Assembly: GCF_900143535.1 (NCBI RefSeq)
Contig: NZ_FRFA01000007.1
Location: 1-64,000, forward strand
Source of the DNA: Tateyamaria sp. Alg231-49
GTDB taxonomy: Bacteria > Pseudomonadota > Alphaproteobacteria > Rhodobacterales > Rhodobacteraceae
DNA length: 64,000 nt
Reading direction: 5' to 3'
Shown here: one piece after another, positions 35,168 to 45,288 of the stretch
Layout: each line of letters opens with the position of its first letter
Position numbering within the stretch: position 1 is the first letter of the stretch
The notes under the pieces: model-generated
The model's input: the letters and a program-made list of their open reading frames with translations, nothing else
The model's database searches: none
What the model was told of the DNA's origin: nothing
Program-made: the position numbers and the translations under genes

Positions 35168-35433
35168 TGGCTTGGATCGGCATCGGCTTTTGCTTGCCGT
35201 TCGTGCTGGCCTATTTGCTGGCCGGGTGGACCGGCGCGAGGACCCAGTCTTCGATTCTGGGCGCGCTAGCTGGGATGCTTGGCTATTGCGTGTTTATGAC
35301 CATTTATGTCGGTGCACTGTTTGTTCGGATGCGGGCGCAGTTGTTCGCGTTTATCGAAAACGAAGTGCCTCTGCTGATCTCTCGGTTCTTGGGGCTTGTT
35401 GAGCAAATCGTGCAGTTTAAGGATTCGTTGTGA
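35164..35433 (+). CDS. membrane protein of unknown function in the nuo operon
   Basis: An 89-residue protein with two hydrophobic helices ([18 protein letters not shown] and [23 protein letters not shown]) and an amphipathic C-terminal part rich in Phe and Leu. Its ATG overlaps the nuoD stop by 4 bp, so it is coupled to nuoD. I do not recognise the family; it lies where Rhodobacterales nuo operons carry variable small genes. Confidence 0.7.
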   Translation: MMAWIGIGFCLPFVLAYLLAGWTGARTQSSILGALAGMLGYCVFMTIYVGALFVRMRAQLFAFIENEVPLLISRFLGLVEQIVQFKDSL

Positions 35434-35452
35434 TGTTCGGTGGAGCCTTGTC

Positions 35453-35716
35453 ATGACACGATTGGCCATGGCCCTGATGTTTTTCTGCGTTTGCTCCGCT
35501 GCGCAGGCCGATGCCCAAAAGGACGCGTTGATCCAAGTGATGCAGGCCAACGGCTGCATGATGACGACAGCGCAAGCCAATGTTCAAGTGCCACAACTTG
35601 GTATCGACCAGCCTACGGCGATCCGGTTGTCCCGCGAAATGATGGCGGAGGGTATTGCTGCCTTCGCCGCTGATGAAGAAACGCTTTTGCTCTTGCCCCC
35701 TGCGTGCAAGTCATAG
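35453..35716 (+). CDS. small exported protein in the nuo operon
   Basis: An 87-residue protein with a signal peptide ([19 protein letters not shown], cleaved near residue 19). The mature part of about 68 residues has exactly two cysteines, in ANGCMM and at the end in PPACKS, suggesting one disulfide in the periplasm. GGAG lies about 8 nt before the ATG at 35453. No family is recognised. It is one of six exported proteins encoded among the complex I genes. Confidence 0.7.
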   Translation: MTRLAMALMFFCVCSAAQADAQKDALIQVMQANGCMMTTAQANVQVPQLGIDQPTAIRLSREMMAEGIAAFAADEETLLLLPPACKS

Positions 35717-35735
35717 TGCGACAAGGATAGAAGAC

Positions 35736-36869
35736 ATGCTCCGCCGCCTGCACCTAGACCAACCTGACAGTTTCGCCTTTACCCCTGCCAACCAGGCTTG
35801 GGCCGAAGCGCAAATCACGAAGTACCCAGAGGGGCGCCAAGCCTCGGCAATTATCCCTCTTTTGTGGCGCGCTCAGGAACAGGAGGGGTGGTTGACCCGT
35901 CCCGCGATCGAAACCGTCGCAGACATGCTCGACATGGCCTATATCCGCGCGCTCGAGGTTGCGTCTTTTTACTTTATGTTCCAGTTGCAACCGGTTGGTT
36001 CTGTTGCGCATATTCAAGTTTGCGGTACAACGTCCTGCATGATTTGTGGGGCCGAAGACCTGGTGGCCGTTTGCAAGAAAAAGATCGCCAAGAAACCGCA
36101 TCAACTGTCCGAGGATGGCAAGTTTAGCTGGGAAGAGGTCGAATGCCTCGGTTCGTGCGCGAACGCCCCTATGGCCCAGATTGGCAAGGACTATTACGAA
36201 GACCTGACCGCCGCCCGCATGGGTGAGCTGATCGACGAACTTGCGGCAGGCAAAGTGCCCACGCCGGGTCCGCAGAACGGCCGCTATGCAGCGGAACCTC
36301 TTAGTGGGCTGACAACCCTCAAGGATTTTGACAGCGGGCACACGAAATACAACGCCTCTGTTCAGTTGGCCACAGATATTGGCGATACGATCAAGCGGAT
36401 TGACGGGACCGAAGTGCCCCTGATCGCGCCGTGGCAAGGCAAGGCAGCCAATGCGGCGGCCAAGCCGAAGGCAGCGGCCAAACCGGCCAAGAAAGCGGCT
36501 CCCAAACCCAAAGCGGCCACAAAGTCCAAAGCGAAGCCAGCGGCCAAAGCAGAACCTGTTGAAACGAGCACTGGCGCCAAACCAGCCACTTTGGACAGTG
36601 CGCGTGACGGGAAGGGCGATAATCTCAAGATGATCAAAGGAGTCGGGCCCAAGTTAGAAACACTTTTGAACAGCATGGGCTTTTACCACTTTGACCAGAT
36701 CGCCGCATGGACAGGTGCCGAAGTGGCGTGGGCTGATCAGAATCTTGTTGGGTTCAAGGGCCGCGTCAGCCGGGATGACTGGGTTGGTCAATCGAAGGCA
36801 CTGGCCACAGGCGCCGAAACAGAATTTTCTCGACGTGCGAAAAAAGATGACATCTATAATGGTGAGTAA
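35736..36869 (+). CDS. nuoE: NADH-quinone oxidoreductase subunit E with C-terminal HhH extension
   Basis: A 377-residue protein, about twice the usual NuoE. Residues 1-175 are the normal thioredoxin-like 2Fe-2S subunit with ligands Cys-96, Cys-101, Cys-137 and Cys-141 (VCGTTSC, ECLGSC). Then come a linker, an Ala/Lys/Pro-rich low-complexity stretch (about 240-285), and a C-terminal helix-hairpin-helix-type domain with [17 protein letters not shown] and [18 protein letters not shown]. The same domain ends the protein encoded next. The ATG at 35736 is used; the frame is open 27 codons upstream into the preceding gene. The extension may help assembly or bind nucleic acid or protein; its role is unknown. 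Confidence 0.93.
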   Translation: MLRRLHLDQPDSFAFTPANQAWAEAQITKYPEGRQASAIIPLLWRAQEQEGWLTRPAIETVADMLDMAYIRALEVASFYFMFQLQPVGSVAHIQVCGTTSCMICGAEDLVAVCKKKIAKKPHQLSEDGKFSWEEVECLGSCANAPMAQIGKDYYEDLTAARMGELIDELAAGKVPTPGPQNGRYAAEPLSGLTTLKDFDSGHTKYNASVQLATDIGDTIKRIDGTEVPLIAPWQGKAANAAAKPKAAAKPAKKAAPKPKAATKSKAKPAAKAEPVETSTGAKPATLDSARDGKGDNLKMIKGVGPKLETLLNSMGFYHFDQIAAWTGAEVAWADQNLVGFKGRVSRDDWVGQSKALATGAETEFSRRAKKDDIYNGE

Positions 36870-36896
36870 CGTTTGGGTTTCAGGGGACTGCGCATC

Positions 36897-37634
36897 ATGA
36901 CCAATGAAAATGGATCTATAAGCTGCACTTTGGGCTGTTGGTTGGTGGCCCTGTTTGGCGGCGTCCTGGCGGCAATCTTGCTGTTGCTTTTGGGGACATG
37001 GACGTTCGTACCAGCCGTCTTTGCTGGTCTGGTCATCGCGGGCATTGCCGGAGTGTTGCTGAGCCGGATCATGTGCAAGCCTCTGCCGGCTGTGAATGCC
37101 GCGAGCGAGGCCGCGCCATCTGATGCCGAGGCGAAAGCCGCAGCAGCAGAAGCCGAAGCAAAAGCGAAATCCGAAGCAGTTACGACGCCCCCACCGGTTG
37201 CCGCCCAAACCGAGGCAGCCGTTAAATCCAAGGCCAAAACGGGCCCCGCCGCCAAGCCAGCCGTCAAACCCGCCGCCAAGCCCGCGGCAAAACCAAAAGC
37301 CGCAAAAGCGGCCAAGGCTGTAACCAACCCGACGCCTTCAAGCGGCGGCAGCAAACCCGAAACCCTGAGTGCCGCGCGTGATGGTGTCCCCGACAATCTC
37401 AAGCAGATCAAGGGCGTGGGTCCCAAGCTCGAAGGCGTCTTGCATTCCATGGGCTTTTACCACTTTGACCAGATTGCCGCGTGGGGTGCAGACGAGATCG
37501 CATGGGCGGATCAGAACCTTGTTGGCTTCAAGGGCCGTGTGAGCCGTGATGACTGGGTGTCGCAGGCCAAGACATTGGCCGAGGGTGGCACAACCGAGTT
37601 TTCCAAGAAGGTCAAGAAGGGCGGCGTTTACTAG
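36897..37634 (+). CDS. membrane protein with Ala/Lys linker and NuoE-like HhH domain
   Basis: A 245-residue protein with two close membrane helices (about 11-55), a long low-complexity linker rich in Ala, Lys and Pro (about 65-150), and a C-terminal domain of about 90 residues ([35 protein letters not shown]) nearly identical to the end of NuoE. GGGGA lies 9 nt before the ATG at 36897. The duplication suggests that the two tails work together, for example anchoring NuoE-containing modules at the membrane during assembly. That is inference; the protein has no known function to me. Confidence 0.8.
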   Translation: MTNENGSISCTLGCWLVALFGGVLAAILLLLLGTWTFVPAVFAGLVIAGIAGVLLSRIMCKPLPAVNAASEAAPSDAEAKAAAAEAEAKAKSEAVTTPPPVAAQTEAAVKSKAKTGPAAKPAVKPAAKPAAKPKAAKAAKAVTNPTPSSGGSKPETLSAARDGVPDNLKQIKGVGPKLEGVLHSMGFYHFDQIAAWGADEIAWADQNLVGFKGRVSRDDWVSQAKTLAEGGTTEFSKKVKKGGVY

Positions 37635-37637
37635 GCC

Positions 37638-37856
37638 GTGTCTGACCGACTTGATCCGAAACTGGCTCGACAGGGTCGTATAGCGGCCCTCGTCATCGCG
37701 GGGGCCGCTTTGCTGTCCATATTTGCGCCCGTTATTGTGTCCGCTCTCGGGCTTCCTGCGCGGTTCGAGATACTTTTGCTGCTTTTTGCGCTGGCTGCGT
37801 TCATTTGGGCACTGGTGGTGGCCCTCAGGATTTGGCAAAACAGCCGGGACACATAA
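37638..37856 (+). CDS. DUF5337-like small membrane protein
   Basis: A 72-residue protein starting with GTG 3 bp after the previous stop. It has two membrane helices (AALVIAGAALLSIFAPVIVSAL and EILLLLFALAAFIWALVVAL) and a basic N terminus (DPKLARQGR). From memory it fits DUF5337, a small Rhodobacterales family found beside nuoE and nuoF. Function unknown. Confidence 0.7.
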   Translation: MSDRLDPKLARQGRIAALVIAGAALLSIFAPVIVSALGLPARFEILLLLFALAAFIWALVVALRIWQNSRDT

Positions 37857-37916
37857 GCGACCGTGCGCGTCCGCCCCATGGGTGGCTTGAAAAATGGTCG
37901 ATCAAGGAGAATTGGC

Positions 37917-39194
37917 ATGCTTGCTGACAAGGATCGTATCTTTACCAACCTGTATGGGATGCATGACCGCACGCTGAAAGGCGCGCAGGCCCGTGGCCAT
38001 TGGGATGGCACCGACAAGCTGATCAAAAAGGGTCGCGACTGGGTCGTTCAAGAGATGAAGGATTCCGGTTTGCGTGGCCGTGGCGGCGCAGGTTTTCCTA
38101 CGGGCCTCAAATGGTCATTCATGCCCAAGGAAAGCGATGGTCGTCCCGCATATCTCGTTGTGAACGCGGACGAATCCGAACCAGGTACCTGCAAAGACCG
38201 CGAGATCATGCGCCATGATCCGCACACCCTGATCGAAGGCTGTTTGATCGCGTCCTTCGCGATGAATGCCAACGCCTGTTACATCTATATTCGCGGTGAA
38301 TACATCCGCGAAAAAGAAGCCCTGCAAGCCGCCATCGATGAAGCATATGAGGCGGGTCTGGTGGGCAAGAACGCGGCCAAATCGGGTTGGGATTTCGACA
38401 TTTACCTGCACCATGGTGCAGGGGCCTATATCTGCGGTGAGGAAACCGCATTGCTGGAATCGCTCGAAGGCAAAAAGGGAATGCCGCGCATGAAGCCGCC
38501 GTTCCCAGCCGGTGCTGGCCTTTACGGCTGCCCGACCACTGTGAACAACGTGGAGTCCATCGCTGTCGTACCCACGATCCTACGTCGGGGCGCGTCTTGG
38601 TTTTCGGGCTTCGGCCGTCCCAACAATGCGGGTACCAAATTGTTCGCCATCTCGGGCCATGTGAACAATCCTTGCGTGGTCGAAGAGGCGATGAGCATCC
38701 CGTTTGAGGAACTGATCGAAAAGCACTGCGGCGGCATTCGCGGCGGCTGGGATAACCTCAAGGCCGTTATTCCCGGCGGGTCGTCCGTGCCCAACGTGCG
38801 CGGCGAAGACATGCGCGATGCGATCATGGATTTCGATGCGCTCAAGGAAAAAGGGTCCTCCCTTGGTACAGCGGCGGTCATCGTGATGGACCAGAGCACT
38901 GACATCATCAAGGCGATCTGGCGTTTGTCCAAGTTCTACAAGCACGAGTCTTGCGGACAATGTACGCCTTGCCGCGAAGGCACTGGATGGATGATGCGCG
39001 TGATGGACCGTCTGGTGAAGGGCGAGGCGGAGGTCGAAGAGATCGACATGCTGCTCGATGTGACCAAACAGGTCGAGGGGCATACGATTTGCGCCCTAGG
39101 TGACGCTGCGGCGTGGCCTATTCAGGGGCTGATCAAGAACTTCCGCGACGAGATCGAAGACCGGATTGCAAGCAAGCGGATCGCGGCGGAGTGA
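37917..39194 (+). CDS. nuoF: NADH-quinone oxidoreductase subunit F
   Basis: A 425-residue 51-kDa-type subunit that binds NADH and FMN and holds the N3 4Fe-4S cluster. [16 protein letters not shown] is the nucleotide-binding loop, [16 protein letters not shown] the FMN region, and [13 protein letters not shown] supplies three cluster cysteines, with the fourth in GHTICALGD. The ATG at 37917 has AAGGAG upstream; 18 more codons upstream are open but unlike homologues. Confidence 0.97.
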   Translation: MLADKDRIFTNLYGMHDRTLKGAQARGHWDGTDKLIKKGRDWVVQEMKDSGLRGRGGAGFPTGLKWSFMPKESDGRPAYLVVNADESEPGTCKDREIMRHDPHTLIEGCLIASFAMNANACYIYIRGEYIREKEALQAAIDEAYEAGLVGKNAAKSGWDFDIYLHHGAGAYICGEETALLESLEGKKGMPRMKPPFPAGAGLYGCPTTVNNVESIAVVPTILRRGASWFSGFGRPNNAGTKLFAISGHVNNPCVVEEAMSIPFEELIEKHCGGIRGGWDNLKAVIPGGSSVPNVRGEDMRDAIMDFDALKEKGSSLGTAAVIVMDQSTDIIKAIWRLSKFYKHESCGQCTPCREGTGWMMRVMDRLVKGEAEVEEIDMLLDVTKQVEGHTICALGDAAAWPIQGLIKNFRDEIEDRIASKRIAAE

Positions 39195-39195
39195 G

Positions 39196-39381
39196 ATGCT
39201 TTGCATTGTAGGGAGTAGGTGTCCGTCTTGTGAGCATCTCCCTTACTTTGATCCTGTCGGATATAGGGCATTCTGCCATTCTATCTTGGGTGCCTTAAAC
39301 TCTTACGGAAAACGGCTGTTGATTGGAGCGTGCTTGGTGATCGTTGCAGTCGCTTTGGAATTGATCGATGCCCCTCGCTGA
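39196..39381 (+). CDS. small CPxC-motif membrane protein in the nuo operon
   Basis: A 61-residue reading frame starting 1 bp after nuoF, with GGCGGAG just upstream. The N terminus has CIVGSRCPSCEHLPYF, a zinc-ribbon-like half site, and a third Cys in AFCHS; a C-terminal hydrophobic helix follows (LLIGACLVIVAVALELI). It overlaps the next gene by 14 bp. I do not know a family. The ribosome binding site and the otherwise unexplained gap support it moderately. Confidence 0.5.
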   Translation: MLCIVGSRCPSCEHLPYFDPVGYRAFCHSILGALNSYGKRLLIGACLVIVAVALELIDAPR

Positions 39382-39862
39382 ATTCAACATTGGCACTCTC
39401 AAATACGACTGGGACGATCCGCGTGTGGCGGACTTCCAGAACAATCTCGAACCCGTCTATGACATCGCGCGCCGCAGCCCCGGCTATATCTGGCATATGG
39501 AAAACGAGGATATGGAGGCCGCCCAACGCGATGCAGGCGGCCCGTTTGGAGGCAATCCGCGCACGGCATCTACGCTTTCGGTCTGGAAAAACGTCGCCAG
39601 CTTTCGCCACTTTGTCTTTCAGACGGTGCACAAGCAGTTCTATGACCGCAAAGCGGAATGGTACGATCTGGACAGCCAAGGCACCCGCCTCGTGATGTGG
39701 CGGGTGCCGGACGGGCATATCCCTACCGTCACAGAGGCGATGGAGCGCTTTCATCATCTTGAAAACCATGGCAATACGGATCACGCCTTTGGTTGGAACC
39801 ATGTGAATGCAGCGATGTGCGGAGAAGATGATGACCAAAACCAAAACGCTGAACCGGACTAA
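39368..39862 (+). CDS. DUF3291 domain-containing protein
   Basis: A 164-residue soluble protein: LAEFNIGTLKYDWDDPRVADF at the start, then RSPGYIWHME, LSVWKNVASFRHFVFQTVHKQFY and MWRVPDGHIPTVTEAMERFHHL. These match the DUF3291 family, a ferredoxin-like alpha/beta fold related to monooxygenase-type dimers. Biochemical role unknown. It lies between nuoF and nuoG and its end overlaps the following lipoprotein gene by about 30 bp. Confidence 0.82.
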   Translation: MPLAEFNIGTLKYDWDDPRVADFQNNLEPVYDIARRSPGYIWHMENEDMEAAQRDAGGPFGGNPRTASTLSVWKNVASFRHFVFQTVHKQFYDRKAEWYDLDSQGTRLVMWRVPDGHIPTVTEAMERFHHLENHGNTDHAFGWNHVNAAMCGEDDDQNQNAEPD

Positions 39863-40208
39863 CCTGAGCCCTGTCTTTCTGATGGGCCTGATGCTGATCG
39901 CAACTGTTTTGCTGACTGCATGCGGTAACGAACGGCGCGCGGACCGCATCGCCTTTGATGGCCAGTACTTTCGCACTGATGCCAAAAAACTGGACAAGCG
40001 ACGCCTCGACTTTGAGGTAACGGTGCGCCCGGTTTCTGCCTCTTTGAATGGCGCGTTGGAGGCTGGTCTGCATGAGGGTATCCGCTACTGCATTGGCAAT
40101 TTTGGCAGCTCCGATATTCGTTGGGCGAATGGTCCGGAATCTGAGAATGGTCAGGTGCCAATTTCCAACGACCGCCTCGTGTTGCAGGGTACCTGCACAG
40201 GTCTGTGA
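39831..40208 (+). CDS. putative lipoprotein in the nuo operon
   Basis: A 125-residue protein with a lipoprotein signal (hydrophobic VFLMGLMLIATVLLTAC, lipobox LTAC). The mature part has two further cysteines, in RYCIGN and in QGTCTGL at the end, and alternating beta-type segments (LDFEVTVRPVSAS). ATGs at 39828 and 39831 are possible; GGAG is better spaced for 39831. No known family. Together with the neighbouring exported proteins it points to an envelope-side function in this operon. Confidence 0.65.
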   Translation: MTKTKTLNRTNLSPVFLMGLMLIATVLLTACGNERRADRIAFDGQYFRTDAKKLDKRRLDFEVTVRPVSASLNGALEAGLHEGIRYCIGNFGSSDIRWANGPESENGQVPISNDRLVLQGTCTGL

Positions 40209-40329
40209 CTTCATGCCCCGAATTGGCGACAATTTGCGTGCTAACGGGTTGTGAAACCCTGTGATATTGCATAGCAACGAGGTGCTTTCCCATCTTGCGT
40301 CAGCACGACGCGATCAGAGGAGAGAAACG

Positions 40330-40728
40330 ATGCGCGCAATGACCATGGCCCTAATTTTTTGCCTGTCCGCCGGAGCGATTTCGGCCAAGCCTCATTTGAG
40401 GGAAGTGTCCAAGGTGGATGATACCCTTTTGGCTGTCGGTATTGCTGACGAAATTCGCAAGAACTGCCCGGATATTTCAGCCCGTATGATCAAAGCCGTT
40501 GGCCTGATCCGAGGAGTTGCTGCACACGCACGCGGTCTGGGCTATACGTCCGAAGAAATTGACCTGTACCGCAAATCCGACACCGAAAAGGCGCGGTTGA
40601 AAGCCAAGCGTGACGCCTATCTGGCGGCGGGTGGTGCACAGGCCGGGAATAACCAGAGTTATTGCCAGCTTGGGCGTCAAGAGATCGAAAAAGGCAGCCT
40701 GATTGGCGCCGTGTTGAGGATGAACTGA
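40330..40728 (+). CDS. DUF5333-like exported protein
   Basis: A 132-residue protein with a signal peptide (MRAMTMALIFCLSAGAISA, cleaved near residue 19). The mature part is helical (KVDDTLLAVGIADEIRKNCPDISARMIKAVGLI) and carries two cysteines, in NCPD and SYCQLG. It matches my memory of DUF5333, a Rhodobacteraceae family encoded beside nuoG. GAGGAG lies 8 nt before the ATG at 40330. Its job is unknown. Confidence 0.75.
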   Translation: MRAMTMALIFCLSAGAISAKPHLREVSKVDDTLLAVGIADEIRKNCPDISARMIKAVGLIRGVAAHARGLGYTSEEIDLYRKSDTEKARLKAKRDAYLAAGGAQAGNNQSYCQLGRQEIEKGSLIGAVLRMN

Positions 40729-40731
40729 CCT

Positions 40732-42750
40732 ATGAGCACAATGCGCAAACTCGTGATTGACGGCCAAGAGGTCGAGGTCGAAGGGGCGTTGACCCTGATC
40801 CAGGCCTGCGAAGAGGTCGGGATCGAGATCCCGCGGTTCTGTTATCACGAACGTTTGTCCATCGCGGGCAACTGCCGGATGTGTCTGGTTGAGGTTGTTG
40901 GAGGCCCGCCCAAACCTGCGGCGTCGTGTGCGATGCAAGTCAAAGACATGCGTCCGGGCCGTAATGGCGAGCCGCCAGAAATCAAGACGAACTCCCCCAT
41001 GGTAAAAAAGGCGCGCGAAGGGGTGATGGAATTCTTGCTGATCAACCATCCGCTCGATTGCCCGATCTGCGATCAAGGCGGCGAGTGCGATTTGCAGGAT
41101 CAGGCGATGGCCTACGGCGTGGATTTTTCCCGCTTCCGCGAGCCCAAGCGGGCGACAGACGATCTGGATTTGGGTCCGTTGGTCGAAACCCACATGACCC
41201 GCTGTATTTCCTGCACGCGCTGTGTGCGTTTTACCACCGAGGTGGCGGGCATTGCGCAGATGGGCCAGACCGGCCGTGGAGAAGATGCAGAGATCACGTC
41301 CTATTTGGGCGAGACTTTGGATAGCAATCTACAGGGCAACATTATTGATCTGTGCCCGGTCGGAGCTTTGGTATCGAAGCCTTATGCCTTTACTGCGCGG
41401 CCTTGGGAATTGACCAAGACCGAAAGTGTGGATGTGATGGATGCCCTTGGTTCGTCCATCCGAGTGGACACGAAGGGGCGCGAAGTGATGCGGTTCCTGC
41501 CGCTGAACCACGACGGCACGAACGAGGAATGGATTTCGGACAAGACGCGCTTTGTCTGGGACGGCTTGCGCCGCCAGCGTCTGGACAAGCCCTATATCCG
41601 CGAAAACGGCAAGCTGCGTCCGGCTACGTGGCCAGAGGCGTTGGGTAAGTCGGCTGAAGCTATTAAGGGCGCGTCAAATCTGGCGGGCCTCGTGGGCGAT
41701 CTGGCCCCGGTCGAGGCCGCATATGCGCTAAAAGAGTTGGTTGAGGGGCAGGGCGGTATTGTCGAATGCCGCACCGATGGGGCGAAACTGCCCACGGGCA
41801 ACCGCGCGGCCTATGTGGGGACCGCGGCGATCGAAGACATCGACGGTGCCGAGGCGATCATGCTGATCGGTGCCAACCCCCGTGTGGAAGCCCCCGTTCT
41901 GAACGCGCGCATCCGCAAGGCTTGGGCGCGTGGAGCCAATGTGGGCGTCATTGGCGAAATGCCGGATCTCACCTACGAGGCGAACCATATTGGGACTGAC
42001 GCCACCATCATGACCGATCTGCTCAAGCGTGATCATTCGGACGTGGCTGAAAAGCCATCCGTGATTATCGTTGGCATGGGCGCGTTGACCCGCGGTGACG
42101 GGGCGGCGATTCTGGCGGCGGCCCAAGCATTGGCAGAATCGACCAAGTCGGGCCTGATGGTGTCGCACACAGCAGCAGGGCGCGTAGGTGCGATGGATGT
42201 TGGCGCAACAAACCCGGACGCCATGGCGGCGATCGGAAATGCCGATGTCATCTACAATCTCGGCGCCGATGAAGTTGAAATCGCTGATGGGGCGTTTGTG
42301 ATCTATCAAGGCAGCCACGGTGATCGCGGCGCACACCGTGCGGATGTGATTCTGCCAGGTGCTGCCTACACAGAAGAGCCGGGCTTGTTTGTAAACATGG
42401 AAGGTCGTCCACAGTTGGCTGCCCGTGCGAGCTTTGCTCCGGGTGAGGCCAAGGAAAACTGGGCCATCCTGCGCGCACTGTCGGGTGAGATGGGGGCAAC
42501 ATTGCCCTACGACAGCATCACCGCTTTGCGGAGTGCAATCGTCAAGGCACACCCACACTTGGGTGATATCGATGTCGTGGCTGAAAACACAGGTGCCGCG
42601 TTGGAACAGGGCAAGATGGAGAGCGGGGCACTGACGTCGCCGATCACCGACTTTTACCTAACCAATCCTATCGCGCGCGCCAGCCAGTTGATGGCCGAAC
42701 TTAGCGCCAACGCCAAGGCGCGCAAGACCGAGGCGCTGGCCGCTGAATGA
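40732..42750 (+). CDS. nuoG: NADH-quinone oxidoreductase subunit G
   Basis: A 672-residue 75-kDa-type subunit carrying a chain of iron-sulfur clusters. The N-terminal 2Fe-2S domain has RFCYHE and GNCRMCLVE; the second cluster uses the His/Cys set around [14 protein letters not shown]; the third uses [10 protein letters not shown] and [10 protein letters not shown]. The C-terminal molybdopterin-oxidoreductase-like domain is inactive and of the short mitochondrial kind. The ATG is 3 bp after the DUF5333-like gene, and the stop overlaps the next start by 4 bp. Confidence 0.97.
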   Translation: MSTMRKLVIDGQEVEVEGALTLIQACEEVGIEIPRFCYHERLSIAGNCRMCLVEVVGGPPKPAASCAMQVKDMRPGRNGEPPEIKTNSPMVKKAREGVMEFLLINHPLDCPICDQGGECDLQDQAMAYGVDFSRFREPKRATDDLDLGPLVETHMTRCISCTRCVRFTTEVAGIAQMGQTGRGEDAEITSYLGETLDSNLQGNIIDLCPVGALVSKPYAFTARPWELTKTESVDVMDALGSSIRVDTKGREVMRFLPLNHDGTNEEWISDKTRFVWDGLRRQRLDKPYIRENGKLRPATWPEALGKSAEAIKGASNLAGLVGDLAPVEAAYALKELVEGQGGIVECRTDGAKLPTGNRAAYVGTAAIEDIDGAEAIMLIGANPRVEAPVLNARIRKAWARGANVGVIGEMPDLTYEANHIGTDATIMTDLLKRDHSDVAEKPSVIIVGMGALTRGDGAAILAAAQALAESTKSGLMVSHTAAGRVGAMDVGATNPDAMAAIGNADVIYNLGADEVEIADGAFVIYQGSHGDRGAHRADVILPGAAYTEEPGLFVNMEGRPQLAARASFAPGEAKENWAILRALSGEMGATLPYDSITALRSAIVKAHPHLGDIDVVAENTGAALEQGKMESGALTSPITDFYLTNPIARASQLMAELSANAKARKTEALAAE

Positions 42751-43127
42751 AGGCCGCATGGCTCATATCACTCGCGCCCTTTGCGGGCTGCGACACGGTG
42801 CCAGTGGCAAGCCAGTTCATCCCGGATTATCGCGGAGTGGAAACAATGCTGCTGGCCGATGACCTTGTGCAGTTCAACGTGTCTATGACCAATGCGTTGA
42901 GCGCTGAGGACGTGACCAACTATGCCGAATGCGCGGCCGCGGGCTATACCCTCATCCGAGGGTGGGGATTTGCGCGCCATTTGCGTACAAATGTTGACGA
43001 AGAGGCTGGCGTGTGGACGGCGGATGCTGTTTACACCATCTCGCCTGCCTTGCCGCGTGGGATCAGTACCATCGACGCCGAAGTCGTGTCTGCTGCCTGC
43101 GCGGAAAAAGGGATACCGACGGTGTGA
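42747..43127 (+). CDS. putative lipoprotein in the nuo operon
   Basis: A 126-residue protein starting in the last bases of nuoG. A short signal ([15 protein letters not shown]) with a lipobox-like FAGC suggests lipidation at Cys-15. The mature chain has two other cysteines, in YAECAAAG and SAACAEKG, and a beta-rich middle ([25 protein letters not shown]). I do not recognise a family. It ends 6 bp before nuoH. Confidence 0.65.
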   Translation: MKAAWLISLAPFAGCDTVPVASQFIPDYRGVETMLLADDLVQFNVSMTNALSAEDVTNYAECAAAGYTLIRGWGFARHLRTNVDEEAGVWTADAVYTISPALPRGISTIDAEVVSAACAEKGIPTV

Positions 43128-43133
43128 GGACAG

Positions 43134-44174
43134 ATGCCTGAATTTTTCACAAGCAGCCCATTGGGCATCGGACTTTTGATCGTAGGGCAGGTGCTCTTGG
43201 TGGTTGTGCCACTGCTCGTCGCGCTTGCCTTTCTGATGTATGCGGACCGCAAAATCTGGGCTGCTGTCCAGATGCGCCGGGGCCCCAACGTGGTTGGCGT
43301 CTTTGGCTTGCTGCAAAGTTTTGCGGACTTTGGCAAATATATCGTGAAAGAAGTCGTTGTGCCCGCAGGCGCCGACAAGGGCGTATTTTTTATGGCGCCC
43401 ATGGTGTCATTGGTCATGGCGCTGATCGCTTGGGCGGTTATCCCGTTCAATGACGGCTGGGTCTTGAGTGATATCAACGTCGCGATCCTGTACGTTTTCG
43501 CCGTCTCATCACTCGAAGTTTATGGCGTGATTATGGGTGGTTGGGCGTCAAACTCAAAGTACCCGTTCCTTGGTTCCTTGCGCTCTGCTGCGCAGATGAT
43601 TTCCTACGAAGTGTCCATCGGTCTGATCATCATCGGTGTGATCTTGTCGACCGGGTCGATGAACTTTGGATCAATCGTACAGGCGCAAGACGGCGATTGG
43701 GGCATCTTCAACTGGTATTGGTTACCGCATTTGCCGATGCTGTTTCTGTTCCTGATTTCGGCTCTGGCCGAAACCAATCGCCCACCGTTCGATCTGCCAG
43801 AGGCCGAATCCGAACTGGTTGCTGGTTATCAGGTCGAATACTCGTCGACGCCCTTCCTGCTGTTCATGATCGGCGAACTGGTTGCCGTGGTACTGATGTG
43901 CGCGCTCGTATCGCTCTTGTTCTTTGGTGGCTGGTTGTCGCCCGTTCCGTTCTTGCCTGACGGCATTTTCTGGATGGTTGCGAAGATGCTGTTCGTCTTC
44001 TTCATCTTCTCAATGGTGAAGGCGATCACGCCCCGCTACCGCTATGACCAGCTGATGCGTCTGGGCTGGAAAGTGTTCCTTCCATTCTCGCTGTTCTGGG
44101 TGGTGTTTGTTGCCTTCGCAGCCAAGTTTGACTGGTTCTGGGGCTTTTACGCCCGTTGGACCGTGGGGGGCTGA
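43134..44174 (+). CDS. nuoH: NADH-quinone oxidoreductase subunit H
   Basis: A 346-residue membrane subunit with about eight helices linking the quinone site to the proton pumps. Signature segments are [19 protein letters not shown] and [27 protein letters not shown], both in the loops lining the quinone tunnel. [16 protein letters not shown] is the conserved last loop. Start at 43134. Confidence 0.97.
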   Translation: MPEFFTSSPLGIGLLIVGQVLLVVVPLLVALAFLMYADRKIWAAVQMRRGPNVVGVFGLLQSFADFGKYIVKEVVVPAGADKGVFFMAPMVSLVMALIAWAVIPFNDGWVLSDINVAILYVFAVSSLEVYGVIMGGWASNSKYPFLGSLRSAAQMISYEVSIGLIIIGVILSTGSMNFGSIVQAQDGDWGIFNWYWLPHLPMLFLFLISALAETNRPPFDLPEAESELVAGYQVEYSSTPFLLFMIGELVAVVLMCALVSLLFFGGWLSPVPFLPDGIFWMVAKMLFVFFIFSMVKAITPRYRYDQLMRLGWKVFLPFSLFWVVFVAFAAKFDWFWGFYARWTVGG

Positions 44175-44177
44175 GTT

Positions 44178-44381
44178 ATGACCACACTTTCAGTTGCAGT
44201 CAGCGATGCCTCTCATCATGACCTTGCGGATATGACGACGTTCATAGTGGCCGAATGCGAGATGTGCACTCAGGACACTGATGGAAATATGATTGATATC
44301 AACGTCGATGAGGTGATTGTGGCGCTCAAGGCCTGGGCACAAATGCACCGTAGAGACAGCCACAAAGGAGGTTTGCGATGA
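44178..44381 (+). CDS. small acidic protein between nuoH and nuoI
   Basis: A 67-residue frame filling the 200-bp gap between nuoH and nuoI and overlapping nuoI by 4 bp. It contains [33 protein letters not shown], an acidic helix-forming part with a CxxC-like pair. A GGGGGCTGAG stretch upstream could act as ribosome binding site. No family known; support comes from its fit between the coupled genes. Confidence 0.5.
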   Translation: MTTLSVAVSDASHHDLADMTTFIVAECEMCTQDTDGNMIDINVDEVIVALKAWAQMHRRDSHKGGLR

Positions 44382-44872
44382 CACAGATCGACTATGGCCG
44401 TGCGGCCAAGTACTTCCTGCTTCAGGACTTCTTTCAGGGCTTCAAACTAGGGCTGAAGTACTTTTCCCGTCCAAAGGCCACGCTGAACTATCCGCATGAA
44501 AAGGGGCCGCTGAGCCCTCGTTTTCGTGGGGAACACGCATTGCGCCGTTACCCAAATGGTGAAGAGCGCTGCATCGCTTGTAAACTGTGCGAAGCGGTGT
44601 GTCCTGCGCAGGCCATCACCATCGACGCCGAACCCCGCGAAGACGGCTCGCGTCGCACAACGCGCTATGACATCGACATGACCAAGTGCATCTACTGTGG
44701 CTTCTGCCAAGAGGCGTGCCCGGTTGATGCAATTGTCGAAGGCCCCAACTTTGAGTTCTCCACCGAGACCCGTGAAGAGCTGTACTACGACAAGGACAAG
44801 CTCCTTGAGAATGGCGACCGCTGGGAAGCCGAGATTGCACGCAATCTCGAGATTGATGCGCCGTACCGATGA
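44378..44872 (+). CDS. nuoI: NADH-quinone oxidoreductase subunit I
   Basis: A 164-residue subunit with two 4Fe-4S clusters (N6a and N6b). Ligands: [12 protein letters not shown] (Cys-65, 68, 71) with Cys-114 closing one cluster, and [12 protein letters not shown] (Cys-104, 107, 110) with Cys-75 closing the other. An N-terminal amphipathic helix ([17 protein letters not shown]) lies on the membrane. AAGGAGG precedes the ATG. Confidence 0.97.
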   Translation: MTQIDYGRAAKYFLLQDFFQGFKLGLKYFSRPKATLNYPHEKGPLSPRFRGEHALRRYPNGEERCIACKLCEAVCPAQAITIDAEPREDGSRRTTRYDIDMTKCIYCGFCQEACPVDAIVEGPNFEFSTETREELYYDKDKLLENGDRWEAEIARNLEIDAPYR

Positions 44873-45288
44873 GTGATGAGACAAACCCTTTTGCCGCCAT
44901 GATGGCGCAGATGCAGGAAATGGCGAAAGCTTTTCCGCAAATGGGGGCGTTTGACCCTTCGAAAGGCTTTGATCCCAAGGCGATGGAAGCAATGTGGCCC
45001 ACCATGCCCAAAGAGGTGATGGAAACGTGGTTCGGCAATGCGCTGAATGAAAATGGACTGGATGCCAAGACCCGCCTGCTGATCACCCTTGCCGGGCTGA
45101 CCATGCAGGGTGCGCAGGCAGACAGTGCCATACGCCAGACAGTGCGCCATGCGCGCGAGGCCGGGGCCACCGACCAACAGATTTCCGAGACATTGGGCAT
45201 GATGGCGGTCTTCGCCGGGGTGCCTGCGATGACCCGCGCCATGGAATTGGCGCAAGAGGTCATGACCGACAGCGAGGACAAGACATGA
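44869..45288 (+). CDS. carboxymuconolactone decarboxylase (AhpD-fold) family protein
   Basis: A 139-residue protein overlapping nuoI and nuoJ by 4 bp on each side. [21 protein letters not shown] and [33 protein letters not shown] match the helical CMD domain, preceded by a Met-rich N terminus. It has no cysteine at all, so it cannot be an AhpD-like peroxidase and is nearer to decarboxylase-type members in sequence. The tight coupling to complex I genes is unusual and unexplained. Confidence 0.82.
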   Translation: MSDETNPFAAMMAQMQEMAKAFPQMGAFDPSKGFDPKAMEAMWPTMPKEVMETWFGNALNENGLDAKTRLLITLAGLTMQGAQADSAIRQTVRHAREAGATDQQISETLGMMAVFAGVPAMTRAMELAQEVMTDSEDKT

